Source: Chitinispirillales bacterium (GTDB lineage: Bacteria; Fibrobacterota; Chitinivibrionia; Chitinivibrionales; Chitinispirillaceae). From it: a stretch of DNA of 64,000 bases. The notes beneath the pieces are model-generated. The model saw only the letters and a program-made list of their open reading frames with translations. It was not told the origin of the DNA and searched no databases. The DNA lies in assembly GCA_031254105.1 (NCBI GenBank), contig JAIRVB010000050.1, forward strand, positions 24,705 through 88,704. Direction: 5' to 3'. Position numbers and translations under genes: made by a program. This document shows positions 8,674-17,871 of this stretch, piece by piece (the stretch's first letter is position 1; every line of letters starts with the position of its first letter).

Positions 8674-9234
8674 GTGAGCACGGCAGCAAATAAAAAGCCC
8701 CGCATGAGGGTTAAATACGATAAAGAAGTTGTACCGGCGCTCATGAAACGGTTCGGCTTCAAGAATGTAAATCAAGTGCCGAAACTTGATAAAATTGTTA
8801 TCAATATGGGAGTCGGCGATGCGGTCTCCGATGCCAAGCTTATTGACGAAGCGGTTAACTGCCTCAGAGATATAAGCGGGCAGAAGCCGGTTGTTACCCG
8901 CGCCAAAAAAGCTATATCTAACTTTAAGCTTCGTGAGAACCTGCCTATTGGCGTTAAGGTTACTCTTCGCGGGGTGCGTATGTGGGAATTTTTTGACAGG
9001 CTTGTGGCAATTACTATCCCCCGTATCCGCGACTTTAGAGGGCTTTCCAGAAGATCGTTTGATGGTTTTGGAAATTATACAATGGGGTTAAAAGAGCAGA
9101 TTGTTTTCCTTGAAATCGACCGTGACAAGGTATCAAAGATTTCAGGTATGGATATCTGCATCAATACTACAGCCGCGAACAACGAAGAAGGTTTTGGGCT
9201 GCTTGAAGAACTGGGAATGCCGTTTCGTAAATAA
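8674..9234 (+). CDS. rplE: 50S ribosomal protein L5 (GTG start)
   Basis: 186 residues starting at a GTG directly abutting the rplX stop, with AAGGAG inside rpl[36 protein letters not shown] and [17 protein letters not shown] are L5 signatures. L5 binds 5S rRNA and contacts the P-site tRNA. The first residues ([18 protein letters not shown]) form a slightly extended N terminus. Confidence 0.96.
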   Translation: MSTAANKKPRMRVKYDKEVVPALMKRFGFKNVNQVPKLDKIVINMGVGDAVSDAKLIDEAVNCLRDISGQKPVVTRAKKAISNFKLRENLPIGVKVTLRGVRMWEFFDRLVAITIPRIRDFRGLSRRSFDGFGNYTMGLKEQIVFLEIDRDKVSKISGMDICINTTAANNEEGFGLLEELGMPFRK

Positions 9235-9321
9235 CAATAAAATACGGTGATGGTGAAGCGCAAATTATACGGTTTATGTCTTGCGCAAGCATGATCACTA
9301 CTAAAAAAGGGGCAGTAGAGA

Positions 9322-9507
9322 GTGGCACGTAAGGCACTTATAGAGAAGAACAGAAAAAAGCCTAAATTTGAGGTTCGCGCTTATACGCGATGTAAACGTT
9401 GCGGCAGGGCCCGCGCCTTTATCCGTGATTTCGGGCTGTGCAGGCTTTGCTTCAGACAGATGGCTCTGGCTGGGGAAATTCCTGGTGTGACGAAGTCGAG
9501 TTGGTGA
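9322..9507 (+). CDS. rpsN: 30S ribosomal protein S14, zinc-binding (C+) type
   Basis: 61 residues from a GTG start. Two CxxC pairs are visible (CKRCG and CRLCF), making it the short zinc-binding paralogue. The end [11 protein letters not shown] is canonical. S14 binds the 30S head. The 87-bp gap upstream shows no clear repeat; the gap downstream is full of them. Confidence 0.96.
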   Translation: MARKALIEKNRKKPKFEVRAYTRCKRCGRARAFIRDFGLCRLCFRQMALAGEIPGVTKSSW

Positions 9508-9700
9508 TCCGGCAGGGGCACCCGCGAGGGGTACCCGTACACGGGAAAATTTGATAAAGGCAATAGGAGGGGCGAATAATTATTCGCCCGTACAATGGGT
9601 GATAATGATATCGTAGGGAACGGCCGGTGGCCGTTGCCGCAAATAAATAAATGTATACGGCGGGGGAGCAGATTTCCTGCACGTACAGAAGGGGTTAAGT
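9508..9700 (+). repeat. Palindromic repeat cluster between rpsN and rpsH
   Basis: Units include GGGGCACCCGCGAGGGGTACCC (9515-9536), GGGGCGAATA/TATTCGCCC (9570-9589) and GGGAACGGCC/GGCCGTTGCC (9616-9638), with GTACA tails. The linker ACAATGGGTGATAATGATAT after the second unit recurs between units at 10283-10302, so linker and hairpins may have been copied together. No gene is visible. Confidence 0.85.
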
Positions 9701-9704
9701 AAGG

Positions 9705-10100
9705 ATGCTAACAGATCAGATCGCAGATATGTTCAACAGAATAAGAAACGCTATACAGGCAAGAAAGCGTACTGTTGACATTCCATCAAACAAGCTTAAA
9801 AAAGAGATTGCAAGAATTCTTTTTGAGAATCATTTTATAAGCAAGTACGCTTTTGTCGAGAGTGAAACTCAGGGTACGATAAAAATCCTGTTAAAGTACG
9901 ATGAGGATATGCGTAGCGCGATACAGGGGCTCAAGCGCGTTTCTACTCCAGGCCGCAAGAAGTATTCCGGAGCGCAGGGCGTTCCCAAAGTTCTCAACGG
10001 TATGGGTATGGCGATTATCAGCACATCCAAGGGTGTAATGACAGACGCGGACTGCCGAAAGATGAATGTCGGCGGCGAAGTGATCGGTTTGGTTTGGTAA
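9705..10100 (+). CDS. rpsH: 30S ribosomal protein S8
   Basis: 131 residues. DQIADMFNRIRNAIQARKR at the N terminus and the C-terminal GMAIISTSKGVMTDADCRK are S8 signatures. S8 binds helix 21 of 16S rRNA and represses the spc operon in E. coli; whether that holds here is unknown. GTAAGGA lies just before the ATG. Confidence 0.96.
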   Translation: MLTDQIADMFNRIRNAIQARKRTVDIPSNKLKKEIARILFENHFISKYAFVESETQGTIKILLKYDEDMRSAIQGLKRVSTPGRKKYSGAQGVPKVLNGMGMAIISTSKGVMTDADCRKMNVGGEVIGLVW

Positions 10101-10109
10101 TTTTTGGAT

Positions 10110-10332
10110 AGAGGGCACCCGCAAGGGGCGCCCGTACAGTGGATAATGTAGGGCAAACGGCAGGGGCGAAAAATTTTTCGCCTGTACAATTGATGGATAA
10201 TGTAGGGGCACCCCTCGCGGGTGCCCATGCACGAATAGAAAAAAATCGGTTTGCAGGACAGGGCGAACACGCAGGTTAGCCCGTACAATGGATGATAATG
10301 ATATTGTAGGGAACGATCATTGGTCGTTTCGT
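10110..10332 (+). repeat. Palindromic repeat cluster between rpsH and rplF
   Basis: Five units: GGGCACCCGCAAGGGGCGCCC (10113-10133), GGGGCGAAAA/TTTTTCGCC (10163-10182), GGGGCACCCC/GGGTGCCC (10204-10226), GGGCGAACACGCAGGTTAGCCC (10261-10282) and GGGAACGATCATTGGTCGTTTC (10309-10330). Arm sequences differ widely while the CCCGTACA or CCTGTACA tail persists, so pairing is preserved but sequence is not. Confidence 0.85.
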
Positions 10333-10356
10333 ATATAAAGATAGGAGCATAAAAAA

Positions 10357-10899
10357 GTGTCTCGCATAGGAAAAGTACCGGTAAAAATACCAAGCGGCGT
10401 TCAGGTCAAGGTTGATGGCCGTAAAATTGAGGTCAAGGGGAGCAAGGGTACTCTTAGCCGTGAACTCCCCGCCGAACTTAAGGTTGAGGTCGGTGAGGGG
10501 ATTATTAATGTAATTCCTGTGGCAGTAGATGCTGAGGGCACAAAGGCGCTGTGGGGTCTTTACCGCGTTCTTATCAACAACATGGTTGTTGGTGTGTCAA
10601 GCGGTTACAAAAGAGAATTAGAGATATTTGGAGTAGGTTACAAGGTTGAGCTCAAGGGCAAAGACCTTAACATCGCCGCGGGTCTCTCTTATCAGGTGCT
10701 CTTTAAGGCGCGTCCCGGTCTTGAGTATAAGACCGATGGTCCAAGTAAGATTGTAATTGAAGGTATCGACAAGGAATCTGTAGGACAGGCGGCAGCCGAC
10801 ATCCGCAGAATCCGCCCTCCTGAGCCATACAAGGGTAAAGGTATCAGATATGCCGGTGAGCGGATTCGCAGAAAAGCCGGTAAGACAGCGGGTAAGTAG
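10357..10899 (+). CDS. rplF: 50S ribosomal protein L6 (GTG start)
   Basis: 180 residues from GTG, with TAGGAG at 10342-10347. It starts MSRIGKVPVKIPSGV and ends with PEPYKGKGIRYAGERIRRKAGK, both family signatures. L6 lies near the sarcin-ricin loop and factor-binding site. Flanked on both sides by repeat clusters of 200-300 bp, which is unusual for this operon. Confidence 0.96.
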   Translation: MSRIGKVPVKIPSGVQVKVDGRKIEVKGSKGTLSRELPAELKVEVGEGIINVIPVAVDAEGTKALWGLYRVLINNMVVGVSSGYKRELEIFGVGYKVELKGKDLNIAAGLSYQVLFKARPGLEYKTDGPSKIVIEGIDKESVGQAAADIRRIRPPEPYKGKGIRYAGERIRRKAGKTAGK

Positions 10900-10902
10900 T
10901 TT

Positions 10903-11122
10903 GGGGGGGGCGGTGCGCGCAACGCCCGTACAAGGGATCGATGATGTAGAAGGCAGTAGGGGCACCCCTTGCGGGTGCCCGAAATGTGCGGGACAGAGAG
11001 GGCACCCGCAAGGGGTGCCCGTACAACGGATGATACGGATAATAATGTAGGGGCGCCCCTCGCGGGTGCCCAATATACGGAAACGATGATGTTTGCAGGG
11101 GGGCGCGATTCGCCGCGCCGCA
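10903..11122 (+). repeat. Palindromic repeat cluster between rplF and rplR
   Basis: Units at 10905-10928 (GGGCGG..CGCCC with a GCGCGC centre), 10959-10981 (GGGGCACCCCTTGCGGGTGCCC), 11001-11021 (GGGCACCCGCAAGGGGTGCCC), 11049-11071 (GGGGCGCCCC/GGGTGCCC) and GGGCGCGATTCGCCGCGCC at about 11101-11118. Three carry the GTACA tail. The 298-bp gap shows no gene. Confidence 0.85.
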
Positions 11123-11197
11123 AATTACGAAAAAAATGCGGGACACAATATGTATAGAATATTGCCCCGCGATTGTGGATAGAGGAGCATTATAGAA

Positions 11198-11575
11198 ATG
11201 AACAGCGCAAAACGTAGAATTGTTGAAAGATCACGTCGTGCCGCGCGGGTACGCAAGACAATCAGCGGAACAGCTGAGCGTCCCCGGTTGTGTGTAAGGC
11301 GCAGTATCAATCATATTTACGCACAGATTATTGACGATGTACAGGGCAAGACACTGGCTTACGCCGGAAGCACCGGTAAAGAGTTTAGCGCAAAAATATC
11401 CGGTAAGGAGAAGCTCAACAAGATGGAAGTTTCAAAGATTGTTGGAGAGATTCTTGCCGAGAAAGCGGTTGGTCAGGGCGTTAAGGCTGTCGTGTTTGAC
11501 AGAAAAGGATATCTTTACCATGGCCGCGTAAAAGCTTTGGCTGAGGGTGCGCGCAGCAAGGGACTTGTATTCTGA
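11198..11575 (+). CDS. rplR: 50S ribosomal protein L18
   Basis: 125 residues. The pattern [20 protein letters not shown] followed by the C-terminal [21 protein letters not shown] is typical of L18, which binds 5S rRNA with L5. GAGGAG precedes the ATG. Ends 55 bp before rpsE. Confidence 0.96.
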   Translation: MNSAKRRIVERSRRAARVRKTISGTAERPRLCVRRSINHIYAQIIDDVQGKTLAYAGSTGKEFSAKISGKEKLNKMEVSKIVGEILAEKAVGQGVKAVVFDRKGYLYHGRVKALAEGARSKGLVF

Positions 11576-11583
11576 GGTGTAGA

Positions 11584-11616
11584 GGAAGGACAAAAAATTA
11601 TTTTGTCCGTACATTG
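11584..11616 (+). repeat. Single palindromic repeat between rplR and rpsE
   Basis: GGACAAAAAA/TTATTTTGTCC at about 11588-11609 followed by GTACATTGG. It is an A+T-armed member of the same family and lies just ahead of the rpsE ribosome binding site. Confidence 0.75.
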
Positions 11617-11630
11617 GAGGGGGTTTTCCT

Positions 11631-12125
11631 TTGAGTAATGAAGAATTGAATGTTGGCGGCGGAGAGTTAGCTGAAAGGTTAGTTGCTGTAAGCCGTGTCG
11701 CGAAAGTGGTTAAGGGCGGACGCCGTTTCGGCTTTAACGCGCTTGTAGCGGTTGGGGATGGAAACGGTACTATCGGGCTTGGTATGGGTAAAGCCAATGA
11801 CGTGACTGAAGCTATCCGCAAGGCTGGAGAGAGCGCGAGAAAAAGTCTTGTTAAAGTCAGCTTGATTGAGGGTACGATACCTCACGATGTACTTGGACAT
11901 TTCGGCGCAGGCAGGATAATACTGAAGCCTGCCGCTCCCGGTACCGGTGTTATCGCCGGCGGCCCTGCGCGCGCTGTGCTTGAATTGGCCGGTGTACGTA
12001 ATATCCTGACCAAGTGCCTTGGAACAACCAACGCTCATAACGTGGTTAAGGCTACGCTTGACGGGCTTAAGCAACTGAAAACAAAAGAACAGATAAGAAA
12101 ATTGCGCCAGGTGGCGGCAGCTTAA
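11631..12125 (+). CDS. rpsE: 30S ribosomal protein S5 (TTG start)
   Basis: 164 residues beginning at TTG, chosen because GGAGGGGG sits 7 bp upstream and no in-frame ATG or GTG precedes the conserved region. [20 protein letters not shown] is the S5 double-stranded RNA-binding domain, and [16 protein letters not shown] is the conserved C-terminal helix. S5 contributes to decoding accuracy and mRNA helicase activity. Confidence 0.95.
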   Translation: MSNEELNVGGGELAERLVAVSRVAKVVKGGRRFGFNALVAVGDGNGTIGLGMGKANDVTEAIRKAGESARKSLVKVSLIEGTIPHDVLGHFGAGRIILKPAAPGTGVIAGGPARAVLELAGVRNILTKCLGTTNAHNVVKATLDGLKQLKTKEQIRKLRQVAAA

Positions 12126-12141
12126 GTTAAGGAGAGAGCCG

Positions 12142-12327
12142 GTGAGCAAGAAAATTAAAATCACTCAAGTGAAAAGCGCGATAGGGCGTCTTGAAAATCA
12201 GAAAGCGACTATTAAGGCTTTAGGTATCCGTAAACTGAATCACTCGGTAGTTCACGAAGATAACGCGGTGATCCGCGGTATGGTAAACACCGTGAAACAC
12301 CTTGTGAAGGTTGAAGACGAAAAATAA
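12142..12327 (+). CDS. rpmD: 50S ribosomal protein L30 (GTG start)
   Basis: 61 residues from GTG, with AAGGAGAG upstream. [20 protein letters not shown] and [20 protein letters not shown] are L30 signatures. It is followed by a 137-bp gap that contains an imperfect palindrome around ATTTATCGCG (12339-12393) and no gene. Confidence 0.95.
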   Translation: MSKKIKITQVKSAIGRLENQKATIKALGIRKLNHSVVHEDNAVIRGMVNTVKHLVKVEDEK

Positions 12328-12464
12328 CTGTAGAAACACGATTTATCGCGTACTATCAATGCGCAGGTAAAATTGATAAGTGCGCGGTAAATCCCGCTCC
12401 AGCAGGAGCAGGATTGAAGTCAGGGCAAGTAAATGAGCCCGAATTATTGAGGAGCTTACAAAAA

Positions 12465-12911
12465 ATGGTTAAATTAAACTCTTTAAGACCCGGAGCAGGT
12501 TCACGCAGGCCGACAAAAAGGCTTGGGCGGGGTACCGCGAGCGGTCAGGGTAAGACAGCTGGACATGGAAGCAATGGTGACAAGGCAAGAAGCGGAGCTT
12601 ACCAGAAGTTTTATTTTGAAGGCGGTCAGACTCCGCTCACACGCAGAGTGCCCAAGTTTGGTTTTCACAGCCCTTTCAAGATGGAATATCAGATTGTAAA
12701 CGTAGGGTCGTTAGAGAAAGCTGATGTTGCCGGTAAGGACATTACGGCAGAGGTGCTTCGTGAGCTTGGATTGATTCACGAAGTTGATGTGCCTGTGAAG
12801 ATACTTGGTTCCGGCGAACTCAGCAGGGCTCTTACTTTTAAGGTAAACGCATACTCTAAGACAGCTAAAGAGAAAATCGAAAAAGCAAAAGGAAAAGCAG
12901 AGGTAATCTGA
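12465..12911 (+). CDS. rplO: 50S ribosomal protein L15
   Basis: 148 residues from the ATG at 12465, preceded by GAGGAG at 12449-12454; a longer in-frame extension to 12414 lacks a ribosome binding site and family support. MVKLNSLRPGAGSRRPTKR then LGRGTASGQGKTAGHGSNG are L15 signatures. L15 is a late 50S assembly protein. secY starts 3 bp after the stop. Confidence 0.95.
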   Translation: MVKLNSLRPGAGSRRPTKRLGRGTASGQGKTAGHGSNGDKARSGAYQKFYFEGGQTPLTRRVPKFGFHSPFKMEYQIVNVGSLEKADVAGKDITAEVLRELGLIHEVDVPVKILGSGELSRALTFKVNAYSKTAKEKIEKAKGKAEVI

Positions 12912-12913
12912 CC

Positions 12914-14221
12914 GTGATTGATACCGTGCGCAATATGTTTAAGATCCCCGAGCTGAAGAAGCGTATAATCTTCACTCTGGTGATTATTTTTATTTACAGG
13001 CTTGGCGGCCATGTGCCTACTCCCGGCGTTAACGCGGAAGTACTCAAGAATTTTGTCGCGGGCAACAGCGAAGGTCTATTTGGCCTTTATGATATGTTTG
13101 TGGGCGGAAACTTCAGCCGCTTTACAGTGTTTGCGCTTGGCATCATGCCATACATCAGCGCTTCCATTATCATACAGCTTATGGGGACAGTGTTTCCATA
13201 TTTTCACAAACTGCAGCGTGAAGGCGCTGAAGGGCGTAAGAAGCTGACTCAATATACGAGATACGGCACGGTTCTCATTGGGCTTGTTCAAGCTGTGGGC
13301 TTGTCGGTTTTCATGTTGAGCGTTAATGATAACGGTGTTCCTGCGGTTATAATGAATAATGCTCTGTTTATGTTTACTACTGCGATATCGTTGACTACCG
13401 GTACGGTTGTCATAATGTGGCTTGGTGAACAGATTACGAGCCGGGGTATAGGAAACGGAATATCGCTCATAATTTTTATAGGTATTGTTGCCGCGATTCC
13501 GGGATCTGTCGGGGTTCAGATACGTCAAATAATGGCTGATCAGGGGCATGTAGTTATATCTTTGATTTTCCTTGCGATTGTACTTACGGCAACCGTGGCG
13601 GTTGTTATTATGACACAGGCGATGAGGCGCATTCCCATACAAACACCCAAGAAAGTTGTGGGGTCAAAGATGTATGCGGGACAGAATACTGTACTGCCGC
13701 TTCGTCTTAACATGGCCGGTGTTATCCCGATTATCTTCGCCTCTTCAATCATGACATTCCCAGGTATGATCGGCAGTTTCCTGCCTCATTCGGGGGTTTG
13801 GGAGGAGATTTCCAGATTTTTTGCTCCCGGTGGAATAATTTATTCGCTTATTTACGCGGTATTAATTATATTCTTTACCTATTTTTACACGGCGATTGTT
13901 TTTAATCCGGTTGACATAGCCGATAATCTCAAGCGTCAGGGCGGTTTTATCCCTGGTATTCGTCCAGGAAAGAAAACCGCAGAGTTTCTTGACAATGTGT
14001 TGGCGCGTATTACCCTGCCAGGATCGGCTTTTCTTGCTATAATAGCGGTTGGGCCGATTATGCTTATGAGTTCATTTGGAGGCGGATTTTACTTTGGAGG
14101 TACAAGTATTCTTATTGTCGTGGGCGTGGCGCTTGATACTTTGCAGCAGCTTGAATCACATTTGCAAACACGCAATTACGCTGGATTCATGAAAAAAGGC
14201 AGCTTGCGCGGAAGGAGATAA
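12914..14221 (+). CDS. secY: Protein translocase subunit SecY (GTG start)
   Basis: 435 residues, normal for SecY. It forms the membrane channel of the Sec translocon. The start is a GTG; an ATG-less N terminus reads MIDTVRNMFKIPELKKRIIF. Ten hydrophobic segments can be traced, with the family motifs IYRLGGHVPTPGV (residues 27-39), LGIMPYISASIIIQL and the cytoplasmic loop FNPVDIADNLKRQGGFIPGI. It follows rplO as in the spc operon. adk and map, which often follow secY, are absent; infA comes next. Confidence 0.97.
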   Translation: MIDTVRNMFKIPELKKRIIFTLVIIFIYRLGGHVPTPGVNAEVLKNFVAGNSEGLFGLYDMFVGGNFSRFTVFALGIMPYISASIIIQLMGTVFPYFHKLQREGAEGRKKLTQYTRYGTVLIGLVQAVGLSVFMLSVNDNGVPAVIMNNALFMFTTAISLTTGTVVIMWLGEQITSRGIGNGISLIIFIGIVAAIPGSVGVQIRQIMADQGHVVISLIFLAIVLTATVAVVIMTQAMRRIPIQTPKKVVGSKMYAGQNTVLPLRLNMAGVIPIIFASSIMTFPGMIGSFLPHSGVWEEISRFFAPGGIIYSLIYAVLIIFFTYFYTAIVFNPVDIADNLKRQGGFIPGIRPGKKTAEFLDNVLARITLPGSAFLAIIAVGPIMLMSSFGGGFYFGGTSILIVVGVALDTLQQLESHLQTRNYAGFMKKGSLRGRR

Positions 14222-14327
14222 GAGCTTTTTACTTTGCAATGCAGAAATAAGAATGCAAAAACAGGAAAAAATGGCATAGAAATACTAAATGAGTTTGTTA
14301 TTCAGCAAGGTGCAAAGCTAATTAAAA

Positions 14328-14546
14328 ATGGGGAAAAACGATTCAATACAGGTTGAGGGTACGGTTACGGAGAATTTGCCAAACGCGTCTTTCAAGGTGC
14401 AGCTTGAGAATAAGCATGAGGTTTTGGCGCACATATCGGGAAAAATGCGTATGAATTATATACGGATTTTGCCTGGCGACAAGGTTCTTGTCGAGCTTTC
14501 ACCGTATGATTTGTCCCGCGGCAGGATTGTTTACAGATATAAATAG
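14328..14546 (+). CDS. infA: Translation initiation factor IF-1
   Basis: 72 residues, canonical. [25 protein letters not shown] and the [18 protein letters not shown] region are the S1-type OB fold. IF-1 occupies the 30S A site during initiation. No clear Shine-Dalgarno is visible before the ATG (AGCTAATTAAAA). The preceding 106-bp gap contains a half copy of the GCAGAAATAA repeat. Confidence 0.97.
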   Translation: MGKNDSIQVEGTVTENLPNASFKVQLENKHEVLAHISGKMRMNYIRILPGDKVLVELSPYDLSRGRIVYRYK

Positions 14547-14645
14547 ATAGGGGCGAAAAATTTTTCACCCGTACAAAATATAGGCCAGGGAAGGGCGCGG
14601 TAAACCGCGGCCGTACGTAGGGGCAAAGTTTTTTGCCTGTATAAT
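14547..14645 (+). repeat. Palindromic repeats between infA and rpmJ
   Basis: GGGGCGAAAA/TTTTTCACCC (14551-14570), GGGCGCGGTAAACCGCGGCC (14593-14612) and GGGGCAAAG/TTTTTTGCC (14620-14637), each ending with GTACA, GTACG or GTATA. They fill the gap before the short rpmJ gene. Confidence 0.8.
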
Positions 14646-14660
14646 TTAAGGAGATTGAAG

Positions 14661-14777
14661 TTGAAAGTTCGGGCATCAGTTAAGACAATGTGCAATGGGT
14701 GCAAGGTGATCCGGCGCAAGGGGGTTGTTAGAGTTATTTGTTCTAAAAACCCCAAGCACAAGCAGCGTCAGGGTTAA
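14661..14777 (+). CDS. rpmJ: 50S ribosomal protein L36, zinc-binding type (TTG start)
   Basis: 38 codons. From a TTG start with AAGGAG at 14648-14653 it reads [20 protein letters not shown] and finishes [13 protein letters not shown]. The CxxC plus C and H make the zinc ribbon typical of L36. Its position between infA and rpsM is standard. Confidence 0.95.
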   Translation: MKVRASVKTMCNGCKVIRRKGVVRVICSKNPKHKQRQG

Positions 14778-14856
14778 TGGCTTTGTGGATTTGAGTGATA
14801 TGAGTAAGCTTGGCTTGAATAGAAGCTTGCTGAAACATTTTTAGAAAGGGTTGATT

Positions 14857-15237
14857 GTGGCTCGTGTAGCAGGAGTCGAAATTCCAAACAATAAGCGCAG
14901 CGTGATTGCGCTTACCTATATATTCGGGATAGGTCATTCATCCGCTGCCGCTATTCTGGCAAAAGCGGGACTTGATGAGAACAAGAGAGTAAAAGATCTT
15001 ACAGAGGATGAACTCAACCGTATACGCGCGGTTATTGACGCGGAGTATCAAACAGAGGGTAATTTACGCTCTGATATCAGAATGAATATCAAGCGCCTGA
15101 TGGATATAGCATGTTACCGCGGTTTGCGCCATCGCCGCAGTCTGCCTGCCCGCGGTCAGCGTACACGTACCAATAGCCGTACACGCAAGGGACCGCGCAA
15201 GACAATTGCGAATAAGAAAAAGGCTCCGGCTAAATAA
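14857..15237 (+). CDS. rpsM: 30S ribosomal protein S13 (GTG start)
   Basis: 126 residues from the GTG at 14857, preferred over the TTG at 14851 because GAAAGGG then lies 6 bp upstream and the protein begins [14 protein letters not shown] like other S13 proteins. The helix-two-turns-helix and the basic tail [18 protein letters not shown] are present. S13 contacts the P-site tRNA and bridges to the 50S. Confidence 0.96.
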   Translation: MARVAGVEIPNNKRSVIALTYIFGIGHSSAAAILAKAGLDENKRVKDLTEDELNRIRAVIDAEYQTEGNLRSDIRMNIKRLMDIACYRGLRHRRSLPARGQRTRTNSRTRKGPRKTIANKKKAPAK

Positions 15238-15241
15238 TTTT

Positions 15242-15312
15242 GGATAGAACGGGGCAGGAGTGAACTCTGCCCGTACATGATTATGTAGAGGCGCAGTTTG
15301 TCTGCGCCCGTA
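15242..15312 (+). repeat. Palindromic repeats between rpsM and rpsK
   Basis: GGGGCAGGAGTGAACTCTGCCC at 15251-15272 (GGGCAGAGT-type stem with GTACA tail) and GAGGCGCAG/CTGCGCCC at 15287-15309. The remaining 85 bp before rpsK show no gene. Confidence 0.7.
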
Positions 15313-15396
15313 AATTTGGAAGCAAGAGGAGTGATGGCGGATGCAGATGTGTCTTGAGTCACTTCGTATCATAAGTAAAAAAGAGGAAATTCGCAG

Positions 15397-15795
15397 ATGA
15401 ATAAGGAAGCATCCGGAAGCAGCGCAGCTAAGAAGGCCAAGAAGAAGGCCCCGGCTGATGGTGTTGCTCATGTTCGCGCAACGTTTAATAACACTATCAT
15501 TAACGTGACAGACACAAGAGGTAATGTGGTTGCGTGGCATACGCCCGGCAAGGCGGGTTTTAAGGGATCTCGCAAGAGCACTCCCTTTGCGGCGGGTATT
15601 GCCGCTGAGGTTGTGGGTAAGGCTGCTTATGATGCCGGTGTACGCAAGGTAGAGGTTCATCTGCGCGGCGCCGGCAATGGCCGTGAGAGTGCAATAAGGT
15701 CTTTGGCGGCGGCAGGTTTAAAAATCACATGCATCAAAGATTTTACGGCAGTTCCGCATAATGGATGCCGTCCGCCCAAAAAGCGCAGGGTATAA
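15397..15795 (+). CDS. rpsK: 30S ribosomal protein S11
   Basis: 132 residues. A lysine-rich N terminus precedes [20 protein letters not shown] and [16 protein letters not shown], and the gene ends [18 protein letters not shown], all S11 signatures. S11 lines the mRNA exit (platform) side of the 30S. Alpha-operon order rpsM-rpsK-rpsD-rpoA-rplQ is intact. Confidence 0.97.
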   Translation: MNKEASGSSAAKKAKKKAPADGVAHVRATFNNTIINVTDTRGNVVAWHTPGKAGFKGSRKSTPFAAGIAAEVVGKAAYDAGVRKVEVHLRGAGNGRESAIRSLAAAGLKITCIKDFTAVPHNGCRPPKKRRV

Positions 15796-15821
15796 TAAAA
15801 ATGCGAATCGCCCATGGCCGG

Positions 15822-16020
15822 TAGGGGCGGTAGGGGCAGCCCTCGCGGCTGCCCGAAAATGCGCGCGGTAATGGCGCATTAGAGATGCATTAGGGGCGCG
15901 GGAAAGGGGCAACCGCAAGGGTTGCCCGTACAAATGATAGATAGATAGGGGGCGATTGGTAATCGCCCGCTTGTGAATAGAAAATAGATGCATGCGGGAC
16001 GCGCAAAATACGTCCCGCAG
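15822..16020 (+). repeat. Palindromic repeat cluster between rpsK and rpsD
   Basis: Units include GGGGCAGCCC/GGCTGCCC (15832-15855), GGGGCAACCGCAAGGGTTGCCC (15906-15927), GGGGGCGATTGGTAATCGCCC (15949-15969) and GCGGGACG/CGTCCCGC (15993-16019). The first two have arms of completely different sequence. No gene is visible in this 248-bp gap. Confidence 0.85.
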
Positions 16021-16043
16021 AGTATAAATAGAGGAGAACGCTA

Positions 16044-16667
16044 ATGGCAGTTTATCATGGCCCTAAGTGCAGACAATGCCGCAGGGAAGGAACAAAATTG
16101 ATGCTGAAGGGTGAGCGGTGCAATTCTGAGAAGTGCGCTGTTGACCGCAGGCCTTTTCCGCCCGGAATGCGCACTTCAAAGCGCAGGCGTGCGGCGACAG
16201 AGTATAATACTCAGTTGCGTGAGAAGCAGAAGATCCGCAGAATTTACGGTATACTTGAGAGACAGTTCAGTCTCTATTTTGAAACAGCTTCCAAGTCAAG
16301 CGGGGTTACCGGTGAAGCGCTTTTACAGCTGCTCGAAACCAGACTTGATAATATCGTATACCGTTTGGGTTTTGCTCCCTCAAGGAGCAGCGCCCGTCAG
16401 CTGGTGCTTCATAATCATTTTACGGTGAACGGAAAGAAAGTCAACATCCCTTCCTATCGCGTTAAGGGGAACGATATCATCCAGGTGCGCCCAAAAAGCG
16501 AAAAGCTTGAGTTGATTCATTCCTCCTTAAAAGCTATGAAAGAGATCCCGGACTGGTTGACTGTAGATAAAGTAAAACTTACCGGGCAAGTAGTGCGGAT
16601 ACCAGACCGTGCGTCTATTCCTGTAAATGTACAGGAACAGCTTGTTGTCGAACTCTACTCCAGATAA
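16044..16667 (+). CDS. rpsD: 30S ribosomal protein S4, zinc-binding type
   Basis: 207 residues. The N terminus contains CRQCRREG and CNSEKC, a zinc-ligand set seen in C+ type S4. The S4 domain is evident in TRLDNIVYRLGFAPSRSSAR and QLVLHNHFTVNGKKVNIPSY. S4 nucleates 16S rRNA assembly. GAGGAG lies before the ATG. rpoA follows after 19 bp. Confidence 0.96.
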   Translation: MAVYHGPKCRQCRREGTKLMLKGERCNSEKCAVDRRPFPPGMRTSKRRRAATEYNTQLREKQKIRRIYGILERQFSLYFETASKSSGVTGEALLQLLETRLDNIVYRLGFAPSRSSARQLVLHNHFTVNGKKVNIPSYRVKGNDIIQVRPKSEKLELIHSSLKAMKEIPDWLTVDKVKLTGQVVRIPDRASIPVNVQEQLVVELYSR

Positions 16668-16686
16668 AAGGGAGACTTGATACAAG

Positions 16687-17664
16687 ATGAAGTGGAAGAG
16701 TTTGTTGATGCCCAAAGGCATCCAGTTAGTAAATCCGGACAAAATTCCTAATTACGGTAACGTCACTATTGAACCGCTTGAGCGGGGCTGGGGACATACG
16801 ATAGGTAACTCTCTGCGCAGAATTATGCTCTCTTCATTGCAGGGTGCCGCTGTCATATCGGTGCGCATTGATGGAGCCGCGCATGAATATTCGATGCTTA
16901 ACGGAGTGGTGGAGGATGTTACGGATATAATCCTCAACATTAAGCAGCTGCGTCTTAAACTCCTCAGTGATTCGGGCACGATGCTTCGGCTTGAAGTGAG
17001 CGGTAAGGGTGATGTGAAAGCTTCTGACATTGAGAAAAATCCCGATGTTGAGATTCTTAACCCTGATCTTCATATCGCAACCATTAATGCCGACGCGAAG
17101 CTCAAGATTGAGATGAGAGTTGCGGACGGGCGCGGATATGTTGCCGCTGAGATGAACAGGAGGGAAGATGATCCGGTGGGGACTATTCCTATCGACGCGC
17201 TTTTCTCACCGATAACAAAAGTCAACTATGTCGTTGAAAACACCCGTGTGGGACAGCGTACAGACCTTGATAAAATTATTATGGATGTTTGGACAGACGG
17301 TAGTCTTTCAGTAGAGGACGCTATCGGTTACGCTTCAAAACTTCTTTACGATCATCTTGAAATACTCATTAATGTTGAGGGCGAGTTTGTGCCCGTTGAG
17401 ATCAAGGTGAGAGATGAGAAAACCGAAAAGCTCAGGCAGCTTCTTAAAATGAGAGTGGATGAGCTTGAACTCTCAGTGCGTTCCAACAACTGTCTGCGGG
17501 CAGCTAATATCCATACATTAGCGGATTTGGTGAGAAACCAGGAGGCTGATATGCTCAAGTATAAGAACTTTGGTAGAAAGTCTCTTGTCGAGCTCAATCA
17601 GGTTCTTACCAATATGGGTTTGACTTTTGGTATGGATGTTGACAGAATTATGGGTGACGCCTGA
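16687..17664 (+). CDS. rpoA: DNA-directed RNA polymerase subunit alpha
   Basis: 325 residues, normal for alpha. The N-terminal dimerisation domain carries TIEPLERGWGHTIGNSLRRI (about residues 28-47) and the C-terminal domain starts near residue 245 with ELELSVRSNNCLRAANIHTL, the helices that bind UP elements and activators. It is flanked by rpsD and rplQ. The MKWKSL start is taken from GGAGAC upstream. Confidence 0.97.
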   Translation: MKWKSLLMPKGIQLVNPDKIPNYGNVTIEPLERGWGHTIGNSLRRIMLSSLQGAAVISVRIDGAAHEYSMLNGVVEDVTDIILNIKQLRLKLLSDSGTMLRLEVSGKGDVKASDIEKNPDVEILNPDLHIATINADAKLKIEMRVADGRGYVAAEMNRREDDPVGTIPIDALFSPITKVNYVVENTRVGQRTDLDKIIMDVWTDGSLSVEDAIGYASKLLYDHLEILINVEGEFVPVEIKVRDEKTEKLRQLLKMRVDELELSVRSNNCLRAANIHTLADLVRNQEADMLKYKNFGRKSLVELNQVLTNMGLTFGMDVDRIMGDA

Positions 17665-17677
17665 TTTTTCAGATAAG

Positions 17678-17815
17678 GGGCAGGGGCAAGCCCTGCCAGT
17701 ACAGTTATATCGTATCATATGTAGGGAACGGTCAGTGACCGTTCCGTTTAATAGAAAAGATGGCAGGGGCGCGGGATGGGCGAAAATTTTTTTGTCTGTA
17801 CAAAGATGGGGCGCC
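17678..17815 (+). repeat. Palindromic repeat cluster between rpoA and rplQ
   Basis: GGGGCAGGGGCAAGCCCTGCC (17678-17698, GTACA tail), GGGAACGGTCAGTGACCGTTCC (17723-17744) and GATGGGCGAAAATTTTTTTGTC (17774-17796, GTACA tail). The middle unit has a perfect inverted arm AACGGTCA/TGACCGTT. The gap shows no gene. Confidence 0.85.
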
Positions 17816-17871
17816 TTTGCGGGATATATATAGAAAAATAATTTTTCAGGATCAAATATAAGGAAGAGGCC